Both the position numbers and the translations under genes were made by a program. Below, piece by piece: positions 20,593 to 33,917 of a stretch of 64,000 nucleotides of DNA; position 1 is the first letter of the stretch, and every line of letters begins with the position of its first letter. Source of the DNA: Albula goreensis (lineage: Eukaryota > Chordata > Actinopteri > Albuliformes > Albulidae); the NCBI GenBank assembly GCA_022829145.1, contig CM040746.1, positions 1,520,731 through 1,584,730 on the forward strand, in the 5' to 3' direction. Below the pieces are notes generated by a model. It did not search any database. It was not told the DNA's origin and saw only the letters and a list, made by a program, of their open reading frames with translations.

Positions 20593-23379
20593 TGTAGCAT
20601 ACATGTTAATTTGGCAGTGCCTCAAGTTAATCGGTGCGAGTCCAACACGTCGCTTGTGTGTAAATGATCCCGTTAAATATGAAGCTCTTATTCATGTTTA
20701 TGCAACATAAGCTATGCTCTTTCAGCCATTTACCGGAATAGGCTAATTAAACCGTTCATATGTTTAGAAGTCACATTACTTTTGTTAGATTATGCTACTT
20801 TTTCAAAGACCCATCATTGAAACTGATTTAATTAAGATAGAGAATTATCTGAAGGATTCAGTTTGAATTAAATTGATCAATTTGCCACATTTGATTAATA
20901 ATCTCAGTCCTGCTACAGCTGCGCGATGATCACGCCGTGAAAACGTTTTTATTTTGTCAGCAGAAAGGACACGGGGTGAGCGCGTTGCTGGCCGCGATGC
21001 TAAGAGGAGCTCGATTTGTCTTCTTAGAAGCGTGCTGGCCACGATTATCCTCGTTAAGCGTGTGAATTTGTACGTCCATGCTCACAGAATACTCGAGCGC
21101 TGGCCGTGTGTGTGCAAACGTCTCTAAAGTTCTCTCTAGACGAACTATTAACACCTATGCCTAACCAGGAAGCAATAATTAATATTGTGTTCTCAAGGTG
21201 AAAAATAGACCAGACAAACAAAGCTCATTGTTCGTTTGTCATAAACCGGAATACCTCCAGTTTAATTTTTTCCAACGCTTGAAAAATCTGTGCGGGGACA
21301 GAAGCTGCTCCCGCATGAGCGTGCAGCGCTGCATTCAGTTTCGCTATTATTTGCCAGCACAGGCGAGATAACGCATTCGATAACGCGAATCCCCTTCTGT
21401 TACACAGCCTTACCGCATTTGCAGTGCTTTTGATACAGGTTTGTAGGGAGCAGACTGTCTCTCTTCCATCTGACGAGATTCCAAAGTGACAAGGGAGGTT
21501 GGGCGCCTGATCCTGTGCTAATGCGTGTAGGTGTGAGACAACTTGCCTTAAGTGAGCGGGCGAAGACGTGATTGAAAGGACCCGAAAACAGAACGTGCTT
21601 TCCGTTCAGAAAAAGGTGGTGTTCAAAATGATTCACACCAAATTGTTACGGAATGCACTCCGGTGTTCGTAGTATTAGTGTGCCTGGTACATAAGAATAT
21701 GACTGATTTAAAAAAAAATAAAGATCATAATAAATGTGATCCCCAAGATCTCGAGCACTATATTCAAATCATCTTTGAGATATATCTAGGCGTTGTAGCA
21801 TACCTGCCAAAACATCCGGACTTAGGAATTGCAAGTTAATGCTCTGTATTTCGCTTAGGAGGAAAACATGCGAGGAACCGTACAAACAGATACTTAAAGC
21901 AGTGCATTTCTTTGTGTTCAGCATAGATGGCTGTCTCATCGGGTTTTAAAGCTTCATTTGCTGTAATTAAAAAAATATATGTTCCGTAAGGTTTCCTAAG
22001 TAAGTTGCAGTTATTTATATTTTACTACGAGGTAAAATTTATATACAGCCCACGTCTCAAGATATACAACCATACACATTTGTTTGTTAGACAAGTGTCA
22101 CTCAGCTCTAGGTATGTAAGCACAGAAAGTGAGGATTTCTGGACATTCAAATGTCCTAATTCGGAGAGTATTTTCAATTGTGGCAAGGTACAGTATGTAT
22201 TTCTGTAAGTATTCTTTTCATGTGCTATTCTAGTTGTTCCGATTTAATGGTTGTCACGTTAAGGAGTACACTCGTACCTTCAATCTTTGTGAATGCTGAC
22301 TTTTGTGCCTAGTCTGGCTTCAGAGAAACTTACTGCGTGGATGTAGATCACACTAGAAGCATCCCGTGCCTGATGGAGGATTCTCAGGAGAAAATTCCGA
22401 TGATGTTGTACAACAGTGTAGGAGCACGTACACAACTGTGTCCAGTCGAACCAACGTAATCAAAACTGGCAGTTTAGAATATATCACATGCAAACTATTA
22501 CGATATTATGACATTGTTGTTGTGATTGGGCTATTGTAAGGGGTTTATTTTATTGTATGTGTGGATGTGTTCGACAGGGTTCCTTTAAAAAAATGCAAAC
22601 CATCGTTAAATAAGGTAGAATAAAATGTACTATACATATTTATGTGGACGCGTCGCATTATCACCAGAGTCACGAATTTTTTATTTTCCATGATTTTTAA
22701 AAATCATTTTAACTGCAGCATTCAATAGATAATACTGAGACTATATGTTGAAGTATCCGTCCGATAGATATAATATTTATATCTAAATTTTTAGGTAGAA
22801 TAATGGGTTCAATTGTAACGGTTTCTGAGTTTGTATAATCTCGTGAAACAATGGAATTACTTGTCTTTTGAGCGGACTTTTTATTTATTTGTTAAATTAT
22901 TTTACAAGGCAAAGAAAAGGTGAACAGGTAATGTTTATTTCAAGACTTAAGTAAGATAGGGTATGAAGTTTGCGAAACCATTTCCCATTATTATCCTGAT
23001 CAAATGTTATTTCTGAAATAGCACTGGGAGGAATCAGCGCTCGCAACTGCGAGGGCGTTGAAAACAAGACTTACTGCCCTCCAACATTTCCCTTTGATAA
23101 CAATATTACAGGATAATATGAAGAAACACTCCGTATGTAATTCTTAGAAAGGCATAGCCGGTTTGTTGTGCTGGAAGAATATTAAGCGCTTGAAGTGGGG
23201 GAGTCCTGGCGAGGAGCCAGACGAATTTTACAGAATTATCTCACTTCGTTTGCATCGCGCTTGTTTTTCCAACTGTTCGCCTTGCTGTGGACAGAGGGGC
23301 TAACTTGTTAAAGTCGTGTAATTGGTGCTCTTGCCCCAGGACTCTGAAATACACGCGATGATGAATTGAGAAGGCTTTT
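20593..23379. other. Presumed intron 1, proximal part, no feature seen
   Basis: CpGs remain moderately frequent to about 21640 and then fall. No exon, array or element was recognised. Confidence 0.45.
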
Positions 23380-23560
23380 CTGTTGCATTAATTAGTGAAT
23401 AATTATGAATAAATTAAGATAAAATAAACAGCCCCGCTCCGGGGAGATCTTATTTCTCACTAAATACAAGTTGCCCCATTTGCCTCAACTGGCTTGTCTG
23501 TGTTGCATTTGACGTAATCCTGAAAGTAAATGAACACGAAAATACTGAAGTGTTGGGGAA
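23380..23560. promoter_or_regulatory. Candidate conserved non-coding element
   Basis: The stretch is dense in homeodomain-type TAAT/ATTA words (gcattaattagtgaataatt) beside an unusually even-composition block ending in 'cattttgacg'-like CpG sequence. This resembles vertebrate enhancers. No alignment was possible, so it is a guess from composition. Confidence 0.25.
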
Positions 23561-24321
23561 GAAATTCAGCGAGAGTACATATACCCCTTTAGCTCTGTCT
23601 CTGAAATCAGTGTGAAGAGAGTGTGTGCTTTATGGTTTGAGTTGGTGCAATTACGCCGTGTTAACTACAGGACGTCTGCAGCGTCAACACACTGGGTTCA
23701 TCTTTACAGACTAACACCCTGCGGAAGGCCCAAAAAGTACGATAGAAATCAGTGATGGATATTTTAGTGATATTTAGGGACCGACCACTATACGCTGTCA
23801 CCTGTTTTTCTTTCCATACTGGCACAGCCTACTGAGCGTCACGTAAACAATAACGTTTAAATAAAAATGTATTCCTTGTTTAATCGTCTCTTCTTCATTT
23901 TATAGATTTGTTATTTGATATATCAGACGTACTTTATCGATGTGGTGGCTATTATTTTTAATGGCTATTGATAAAGCATTAATATCAAAGGGAATGCACG
24001 CCGTGGGTGTGGGCCAGAGTTTGAAACACAGACACTGATAAAATAGATACTTATACATCAAGGTTGGGGTGAGCCTAGTGTGGTGCCCGGGGCAGAGGGG
24101 AAAGGGTGGCATGGACGCTCACAGACCTCAAACCCTTTAACCTTCACTCAGGAGAGGAATTCAGAGGAGAAGCAAAGATAATCCTGTCACTCTGCATTAG
24201 AGACGATAGAAGCTACAGTCAAGCACTGGCGCGCTTTCTCCCTCTGTCAACTGTCTTCTGCAGAATCGGCAGTATACTATAAAAGGATAGATATGTATGC
24301 CAGAAAGAAACAAACCACTGC

Positions 24322-24325
<4 letters not shown>
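23561..24325. other. Presumed intronic sequence, no feature seen
   Basis: No exon or repeat was recognised before the TG tract. Confidence 0.5.
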
Positions 24326-24420
<95 letters not shown>

Positions 24421-24504
24421 AAGAGAGAGAGCATGAATGTACATTCTCAGCTGACCATTGTAGCGCTGTAGCCTTGGTCTTATGGTAAGCAGTAGTCAGT
24501 GCCT

Positions 24505-24542
<38 letters not shown>

Positions 24543-24559
24543 GTGTGTGTTTGAGAGAG
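24326..24559 (+). repeat. Two (TG)n microsatellites with GA tails
   Basis: A pure TG tract of about 84 bases (24326-24409) is followed by GA repeats to 24430. A second TG tract with a central 'gcgcgcgcg' lies at 24504-24550, also followed by GA. The alternating purine-pyrimidine CG/TG stretch is Z-DNA-prone. Confidence 0.95.
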
Positions 24560-25505
24560 AGAGCGCACGCCTCAGAATGCTGTACTTCCATAACCTCAGG
24601 GAACATTTCTGTGTATGTATTATTGTGTGTGTATGAGAAAGATCCGGCCTTCAGATGAATGCAGCCAATAATTCAACACTCCAGAGATATGCAAAGCATT
24701 TCCGACTCCATTGTGTTTATGTATTTACAACGCTTTTATACTACTATGTCCACAATGGAACCCCAGAGATCTAAACTCCTCACGACCAGGGGTGCACTCG
24801 TAGACTGAAAAGATCTGATAACTGAAAGTGACATCAGAATATTCTTTAAAAAGCTGTCATATTGGCTGAAACCATGACATAAATTATCGTCAAATTATTT
24901 TTGAATTGAAGCTCCGTTCATTTTTCGGCCACCCGTAATCACCCGGCAGCTGGACTTCCTGTAAACTAACTCAGACACAAACACACATGTGTACCTGTAG
25001 CCGATAACTGCGAAACAAATGAAACTAATCCTATTGGTCTCAAAAATGAAAACGCTACAAACAATAACTTGAAAGGCCTAATAAAGATAATAGGTGTGCA
25101 AAACTGAAAAATATTGGCAAAGAAAAGTGCAAGATAGAATGGTACGAGTGCAATCCTGGGCAGATTAATTGTTTTAAACAGGAAGTGGCAGTCTTTGAGC
25201 AGCCAGCTCCTGATGCTCTAAATGATGCATTAAGACAGTGCATTTTATTGCAGCCTGCAGCAGTAGTTAGGTACCATTGTTTTAATGGACCATGTCACTG
25301 CTTCACGTGTGAATTATGGTAGAAGAAATTTACTGTCCAGTTTGATGATCTATGGAAAGTAAGATTAATTTTAGTTTAATGTTTATTGTTTTGCTTTGGT
25401 GCAGATGAGTATTCCAATATGCTAGATTTTTATTTTTGTGGTTTACTCCCATAGTTAGGCAGCCACCCAGCTTCATGTACTGTTTTTTTATTGTATCTAC
25501 CTATC
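24560..25505. other. Presumed intronic sequence, no feature seen
   Basis: AT-rich single-copy-looking DNA. Confidence 0.5.
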
Positions 25506-25525
25506 CTAGCTAGCTAGCTAGCTAG
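25506..25525. repeat. (CTAG)5 palindromic tract
   Basis: Five CTAG units make a fully self-complementary 20-base run that could extrude as a cruciform. Confidence 0.85.
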
Positions 25526-25606
25526 TCATTTGTCTCGTCAGACAAATTTGTACGACAAGTCATTAGATGAACTGGATTTTTCCATCTAGCTTGTTAATTT
25601 TCCAAA

Positions 25607-27039
<1,433 letters not shown>

Positions 27040-27165
27040 TGATGCAATCTGGGTTTTGGGTTGGCAGTAATGACCGCATCGTTAAAATGCAGGTTTTGAC
27101 TGTGATGACAGCGTTGAAAAGCGGTTTTTGGTTGGCTGTAATGATGGTTGGTGGAATTCGGGTTT
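27040..27165 (+). repeat. Degenerate tandem repeat, about 40-bp unit, three copies
   Basis: The words 'gggttttgggttggcagtaa', 'aggttttgactgtgatgaca' and 'ggtttttggttggctgtaat' recur about every 35-45 bases, each followed by a 'gatg/gacc...gttgaaa'-like part. The copies are strongly diverged. Confidence 0.55.
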
Positions 27166-27342
27166 CCGCTAGAGTGTGACTCAGTGAAGGGCAAACGGCT
27201 GCTCTCTAGCACCGGTCAGCTTTGAGCGCGGTCTCTGTTGGCCTCTCCGTTTCATGACAAATGTTGACGCTCCTTATCTCTGCCGTGGCCTAATATGTCT
27301 GTCCCCTCACTCCAAATCAAACTTAGCTGCAGACAGAGTGGA

Positions 27343-27367
27343 AGGGGGGGGGGCGGGTGGCGGGTGG
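27343..27367 (+). other. G-quadruplex-prone G-run cluster
   Basis: A 10-base G-run is followed by c-ggg-tgg-c-ggg-tgg. This fits a G4 pattern if the long run is counted as two. Confidence 0.55.
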
Positions 27368-29548
27368 TGCTGGACGAACCCCGACCGTGCCAGTTCCTGC
27401 CGGACTCAGGAGGGGCTCTTCTCTGGCTCAGTATCCAGCGTGGCCAATTTTCGGATTTTTGTTCGACTGAAGGTTGTGAGCACAAGAGGGGGCGTATTTG
27501 ATTTCTTGTCTCCAGCAAGGGGGTTCATACAGTGGTTGGGGGTTATCCACTTGGAAATTTGTCTTTCCTGCCCTGTATATCTGGATACCCTGAACCCAGC
27601 TCTTGGCTCTCCCTGAGTTTTTGTACATTGTTTTTGTTTTACGTTGCATTTTATGTGGTGGTGTGTTGTAGCATCACATTGTGCTCTTGGTGTGTTGTTC
27701 TCTATTATATCGTGTCTGGTTGTGTCCTGATGTCTGACTGGGTTCTTATGGGGTGCACATGAATTGAACGCTCAAAAGGTGTTGATTTATGGCTCCCGAT
27801 TCTTGTGGCTGGCGAGGTTATTTTCTGTGATGCTGTCTTGATGTGTGTTGTCTGGTCTTGATTTATGGAATCTGGGTGGGCTTACCTCCAAGCCTCCACC
27901 CTGAAGAACAGATTCTGAGACATGCTGCAGAGGTTCTCAGTCAGGGTCAACATGACTGTGCCGAACCGGAGCTAGGCAGTTTCTTTTACTTGTATATAGT
28001 TTACTTCCAGTTAGCATCCAGCCTTGGCAAAATGCTAGTTTGCATTAGCATGAAGGTCTTATTTCCGAGCTCTAACAAATAGTTACACTTAAAGGTATAG
28101 AGTGCTGGAACCAAAGCTTGGAAGAAAAAGTTGTTGTCCATGGTCCGGAGTGAGCCGCTGGCTAAACCACAATATCAGCCCCTCTTCCCATTGGCTGGTT
28201 TCAAACAAAAACTAGTGGATATTTCCCCTGTCAGTTGCTCTTCCTTCAGGCCAAAATTTGTGGTGTCATAACATGCGGTTTCCCGTCGTGTGCTTGTAAC
28301 ACCTGTTTGGTGCTTAGTATCTGTGTTATTTGTTTGTTTTTATGTGTGCTGCCTTTTGGCAACGTATCCTTTACAAGGGAAATTGACTTTGTAAAGTAGT
28401 TCTGTTTTTTTCACTGCCTCTTTGTGGGAACCTGGCACTGCAGGCTGGGGTAAGCGAGCGAGAGAGGAGGAGGCAGGATAGGTTTGGGGTTGAGGGGATA
28501 TGGCGGTACCTCTGCGTTTGTGGATATTGAGCGATTGAACCAGAGTAGGCCGGCACTGGATTGAAATACACATTGTTACATGTTGGTTTAATATGCATAA
28601 ATGATTACTCACTGCGGACTGCATGCCCACATTTATTCATGTTTGGAATAAGAATCTATCATGCTACCAGCACTTTTTTTTTTTTATTCATCTATCTAGA
28701 ACCTCTGGGGTGAAAAGGCAGACTCAATGATGAGTCACGGCCCAAATCTCCTAATGAATTTTCTTAATCCATCGGTGAATGATAAAACTTCTTGTGTTTA
28801 ACTGACACGCATCATTTTTTGAGGATACTGTAATGAGAATGTATAAAGGAGGGGGGAAACCACATGAAGAGTCATTTTTCCATCGCGCACATGCTTAAGC
28901 CGAGGCAAGAGAATCATGCATCTTTTCCCCTCACGAGTACAGCATGTCACGTATCCATTACGAAAATACAAACCCTCGAAGAAAAAAATGGATACAAATG
29001 GTTTTTGAGGACCAAGATAAACTGAGTTAATACCCAGAACCATTTGTAGGATGCTCCTCACACCACTTCACTTTATACAGATTAAGAACACCCGGTGTAT
29101 TGTTTATTGTTGTCAAAATGAAAAATATACTCCGAATTTCTATACGACAAATTAATGGAGACAGACACCACTGTGATGCTCTGTTACCAGGAGCTACTGC
29201 TGCTGCTAGGAGACTAGAAGGCGGATCCGAAAGCTGGTTGAGACAGAGGAAATTGGAGGGAGGATAATGGCAGTGGATACCGAGGCCTTCATTAGAGAAA
29301 GAGTACCGAGGATGCTGCCGCGCACAAAAGCGGCGTCTTCATCGGGCCCTCTGTTAGCCGCCAACGGGCCAGCTTCGGGAGAGGCTTAGACACCTGCCGT
29401 ACCTGCTGTGGTTGCCATGGCGCTACGACGAGGACGGCCAATGACACAGTCGGATGTGCGGAATGCCCCCGGCACGCTCGGAAAAGTTTAGAGCAGGACC
29501 AAACATCCTTGCAGCCCAAGAACGAAATGTATGAATTAGAAAAGTCGT
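27368..29548. other. Presumed intronic sequence, GT-rich in part
   Basis: 27600-27860 is strand-asymmetric (GT-rich) low-complexity sequence that gives several spurious frames. An AP-1 word TGAGTCA lies at about 28732. No exon was recognised. A CpG-rich stretch lies at 29310-29490. Confidence 0.45.
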
Positions 29549-29685
29549 GGGGCCCGGATACACGACACACCTCTGAGTAGGAGCGCTAACGTAGGGTTTG
29601 TTTGCTCATGATGAATAAGATTAAGAAACAGACAAAGGACACCTGAGTCTAAATTAGCACACCTGCTGTGGGACACTAGGCTCCA
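29549..29685. mobile_element. Probable short non-autonomous DNA element
   Basis: 'ggggcccggatacacgacac' followed by 'ctctgagtaggagcgctaac' and 'atgaataagatta' resembles a short fish repeat I know in general form, which has mirror-image ends around a 'gaataagatta' centre. Here the right half is eroded. The assignment rests on memory of the repeat's form and should be checked against a repeat library. Confidence 0.4.
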
Positions 29686-30214
29686 CCTCCCAACAGGGAA
29701 AGGTATTTTCCTACTCACACCGCCCCTTCAGAATCTGGAACATGTGAGTTTTATGTATTCCTTTTAATGTGGAATTTACAAACCATATATATTCTAGGGG
29801 CCATGTTGCAAGGTAGTGTCATCATGTTGAATAAACACTGGACAGAGGAAGTAGGCCTTGATACCAAGACAAATGAGCTAAACTAAGCCATGAATATAAA
29901 ACAATCCCAGCAGTTTTATTTATCTCCACATAAAACTTAACTCAAGGTTTCACTCGACGCCCGCCACTGTTTATTTATTTATTTTATTTATGATGACTCT
30001 AAATGCAGTGTTTGTATCATCGTTTTGACAGTGAAAGAGTATTTTAAAAAACCGAAGGCGAAGGATGCGGATAGCAGGAAAGCTCATTTTCAGGCTCTGC
30101 TGCTGTTTCGGGGCTTTTTTTAGCTTCTGAACTGCTTTCGGCATGGGGGTAGTTATGTCGGGGTTCGAGCTGCACTGCGGTCCTCCCCAATGGCTGCAGA
30201 ACTGCGGTTTTCAT
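29686..30214. other. Presumed intronic sequence, no feature seen
   Basis: AT-rich; nothing was recognised. Confidence 0.5.
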
Positions 30215-30425
30215 ATGGGAACTCAGAAATATTGGCACCCTTGATGAAGATGAATGAAAGTAGGCTGTGCACAATAAACAACACAGATAATGAAGTATAC
30301 TGTTGTCGTTGTAGAATTGTTCAAATGTTTTTTCTATTTTAACACACAGCGCTATTTTCTTACTCAAAAACATAGGTGTGCAAATAATTGGTTCCCCTAT
30401 TTTTAGTACTTGGTGCATCCTGGGA
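30215..30425. mobile_element. Interspersed-repeat fragment, class not assigned
   Basis: 'gaaatattggcacccttgat' near the left and 'gtgcaaataattggttcccc' near the right are phrases that recur at the ends of dispersed repeats in fish genomes. Between them lies AT-rich non-coding sequence. The two ends are similar in direct rather than inverted orientation, so I cannot name the class. Confidence 0.4.
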
Positions 30426-31869
30426 AGGATGAGTGAACTGAGCTTCACCTCTAATCTTTGATAAGGTTAGAGATTACATTCAGAATAGCTTTGGTGTACG
30501 GGCCAGGCTACGACGGTTTACAGTACAATTAATGGTGATGATTTAAGTTATACAGAGTTTATGATAGGCCCGTGACACCAAATGTACTATGTTAGAGTTG
30601 ATTTAACACCAAGAATTTTACCGCGATCGCTACATTTCTAAGAAAACGTAGCTGCTTCCTGGCGCCGAGGAAGTGGGTCCCAGGGAAGGCGAAAGTAGGC
30701 CGTGTCTCCCGATAGCACGCGGGCAGTAGATCCGCGTGGAGAGACTGCCAGCGAATGCAGTGTGTTGAAGTGTGACACAGACGCTCTTGTGGCGAGTCAC
30801 ACACTCAAGGGGAAAGATCTGACTCCACGTCAGTAGTATTACCGAAATACGGAGCGGCGCGGTGCCGGAGACAACCAGGAAAGCGTCGTTCCGAACGGAT
30901 CTCGTCACATGAAAGCAAAGCTTTGCTCCAGAAAAGAGAGACGTCGTAAAAGGAGGAGAGGTTGGGAAGAGACTTTCTTATGAAGTGGAGGGCCAAGAAC
31001 GTGCAAAAATGTGAAACTGTGACAGGCCTGTGTGCTTGGAGCTGAGACTCTGATCCAAACACTGTTGTGTTCCTGCCAGGGGTTACTCTGCTTGCCAAAT
31101 TTCTGATTGAGGTTTTTTTTTTTTTTACTCTTTCCATAAACCGCCTACATCTTGTCATGAAATATAAAGACTAGGAAAGCCTTCAACTGGCGTCTTTTTG
31201 TACATCAGAAATAACATTTGATTACAGTAAAATTATGGCAGGTTTTCAATTACAGTGATGGTTAATGTACAGTTTACTGTACAATGAAGATAACCTTCCT
31301 CTGAACTCAACTCACAGAATATAACTTGATTGAGTCTAACTAGATTTTAGCGTACAATGTCAGTTTCTTTGAGTATGTTGTGTCCTTTGAAATATGTTGT
31401 TTTAAATTGTGAAACAGAACAGCATACATCCTTAAAATGGCTAAAGTCCATTTTCGCTGAATCGCATGTGCTTTTTAAAAGGCCATGCACATTCGATTGA
31501 ATCCGTCCCAACGAGATACGTGTGAATTTAAAATGAATGCTGCAGGTTAGAGAGTCTTGCCGGCGGATATGAGTAAGATGTTAATAAGAGTGGATGCGTT
31601 TGCACGTCCTTGTTCCTTTTTCCGGGCCTGGAGAGAAGGCATGCGTGGCTCGTAGCAGATGCCCGGCGACTGCTACGCACGTTCAAAGCCCTTAGCTCCT
31701 GAGATCTGCTTCTGTGATCGATTCATCCTCCTAAGTGATCCCTAAAGGTCACAGAAATCCAATCCACTTCAATAGAAAAGAGCAGATGAAAGACGCACAG
31801 AAAAAGAGAGGGAGCATAGAAAATGAAATCAACCAATTCCTCTGATAACTGCTTTAAACATGTCAGCTC
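30426..31869. other. Presumed intronic sequence, no feature seen
   Basis: Overlapping minus-strand frames at 30592-31158 (up to 117 codons) have no recognisable domain. The interval is slightly CpG-rich. Confidence 0.45.
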
Positions 31870-32030
31870 GCATTATCCTGTGGAAGAATGCCTAAATTTT
31901 ACAGTATCGGTGAGTTGCAGAGAAGCTCCATGCTTCTCTCATTAATTATGATCAGCTTAATTGTAAAAATACTGCATAGTAATCGCAATAATAATTTAAT
32001 AATAGAAGCCAGGGTTTTTTTTTTCTCAGT
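31870..32030. promoter_or_regulatory. Candidate conserved non-coding element
   Basis: 'tctcattaattatgatcagc' and 'aataataatttaataatag' give a dense set of TAAT cores after a mixed-composition block. It is similar in style to developmental enhancers. No comparison was possible. Confidence 0.22.
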
Positions 32031-32439
32031 TTCTAATCCTTTGTTGTTATTTTCGTCTCATACTTTAATTATATCAGTGATTCCATTGGCTGCAGTTGAT
32101 CACACGGCCAGGCTATAGCTGCAGTGAGGGTAGGGTAACGGTAGGTCGTTTCCGAGGGATACGGCTCGGCTTGTAGGCGATGATACCATTAGCTCAGTGT
32201 GGTTTGCGTGACACTCCACAAGGCTGTCTGTACCCAGTCCTCCTCTCCTGTTTTAATTTTGGTTCCCCACTTTGCTCCCTCTCTCATTTTCCTTCTCCCT
32301 CAACTCTCTTCATCTTCCCATTCCTCTTTTCCTGTCCCTCTCTCTCCCTCTCCGTCTCGTACTCTTCTCTCCTATCCTCTCCCCTGAACAATAAAACATT
32401 TTTGCTGACACCCCCATTTTTCCGGCTGCTCCGGCTGTC
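32031..32439. other. Presumed intronic sequence with a pyrimidine-rich tract
   Basis: 32225-32395 is strongly C/T-rich on the plus strand. No gene was recognised. Confidence 0.5.
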
Positions 32440-32765
32440 TTGTGAAGGTAGTGTCAGTGCAGTCGGAGGAGGCACGGCGCTGTAGTTTGGCCGCTGAGTT
32501 ATGCGGGGCGAGCGAGGCGTCCGGCTCAAATTGAAAGATTTATAGCGGGACGGAGAGCGACTCTGATGCAGAGTTACACGGCGCTGCGCCTGGGCTGACA
32601 GATAAAGCCTCATCGTTCTTATTTAGTCGGGCGGAGCAGAAGGCCGCGCTCTGAGCCGCGCCGCCATACGTCGGGAGGAGGGGATTCACTGGGACACGAA
32701 CAGGCAGAGTGGCGAAACGCACAGGCCCCGATCGGGGCGCGGCGCCTTGTGCTGTTTCAGCACCT
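32440..32765. promoter_or_regulatory. Intragenic CpG-rich patch
   Basis: CpG and GC content rise sharply compared with both flanks (for example 'ggggcgcggcgcc' at about 32735-32747). It may be a small CpG island, serving as an alternative promoter or regulatory element. The minus-strand frames across it are probably a by-product of GC content. Confidence 0.4.
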
Positions 32766-32993
32766 CCACTCTGCCCACCTGCTTTTACCCTTCCTCTCCT
32801 CCTCTCTCTATCCATCTCTCTATCCATCTCTCTCTAGAAGCTTCTTTTGATCCCTCTCTCTCCTCGTTCTTGTCTCCCACTCTCCCTCAATCTTCTTTTA
32901 TTGGTAGTATATGGCCACAGCCAGTTTCTCTAACAGCTAGCTCTGTGTTTGAAGTCTGCACATACACATGTCCGCACACATGACATTTGAACA
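32766..32993 (+). repeat. Pyrimidine-rich tract with TCTCTATCCA units
   Basis: 'tctctatccatc' is repeated at 32804-32835 within a longer C/T-rich stretch to about 32895. The rest is plain sequence. Confidence 0.7.
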
Positions 32994-33917
32994 ATAGTGT
33001 AATAATTGTTAGACAACTGGGCTTGTATCTCAGAGGTTACAGTCTAGTATAATGGTTAGACAACTGGGCTTGTAGCTCAGAGGTTACAGTGTAGTGTAAT
33101 GGTTAGGGAGCTGAGCTTGTAGCTCAGAGGTTACAGTGAAGTATAATGGTTAGGGAGCTGGGCTTGTAGCTCAGAGGTTACAGTGTAGTATAATGGTTAG
33201 GAGCTGGGCTTGTAGCTCAGAGGTTACAGTGTAGTATAATGGTTAGGAGCTGGGCTTGTAGCTCAGAGGTTACAGTGTAGTATAAGTGGTTAGGAGCTGG
33301 GCTTGTAGCTCAGAGGTTACAGTGTAGTATAATGGTTAGGGAGCTGGGCTTGTAGCTCAGAGGTTACAGTGTAGTATAGTGGTTAGGGAGCTGGGCTTGT
33401 AGCTCAGAGGTTACAGTGTAGTATAATGGTTAGGGAGCTGGGCTTGTAGCTCAGAGGTTACAGTGTAGTATAATGGTTAGGGAGCTGGGCTTGTAGCTCA
33501 GAGGTTACAGTGTAGTGTAATGGTTAGGGAGCTGGGCTTGTAGCTCAGAGGTTACAGTGTAGTATAATGGTTAGGGGGCTGGGCTTGTAGCTCAGAGGTT
33601 ACAGTGTAGTGTAATGGTTAGGGAGGTGGGCTTGTAGCTCAGAGGTTACAGTGTAGTATAATGGTTAGGGGCTGGGCTTGTAGCTCAGAGGTTACAGTGT
33701 AGTGTAATGGTTAGGGAGCTGGGCTTGTAGCTCAGAGGTTACAGTGTAGTGTAATGGTTAGGGAGCTGGGCTTGTAGCTCAGAGGTTACAGTGTAGTATA
33801 ATGGTTAGGGAGCTGGGCTTGTAGCTCAGAGGTTACAGTGTAGTGTAATGGTTAGGGAGCTGGGCTTGTAGCTCAGAGGTTACAGTGTAGTGTAATGGTT
33901 AGGGAGCTGGGCTTGTA
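32994..33917 (+). repeat. 47-bp minisatellite, 20 copies, apparently an amplified SINE head
   Basis: The unit is 'tagtgtaatggttagggagc' then 'tgggcttgtagctcagaggt' then 'tacagtg', most copies 47 bp with a few of 45-48. Each unit matches the left part of a tRNA-derived SINE head: 'tagtataatgg' fits an A-box and 'gggcttgtagctcagaggtt' the anticodon-arm region seen in the SINEs at 17731 (+) and 56272 (-). The first two copies ('gttagacaactgggcttgta') are closest to the 17.7-kb SINE head (ctcgacaactagacttgta). The B-box part is absent from the array. Units do not encode anything. Confidence 0.95.

Noticed and set aside
33000..33917. Interstitial telomere repeat (one TTAGGG per unit)
   Set aside because: The hexamer occurs once per 47-bp unit as part of the SINE-like word 'ggttaggga', not in tandem.
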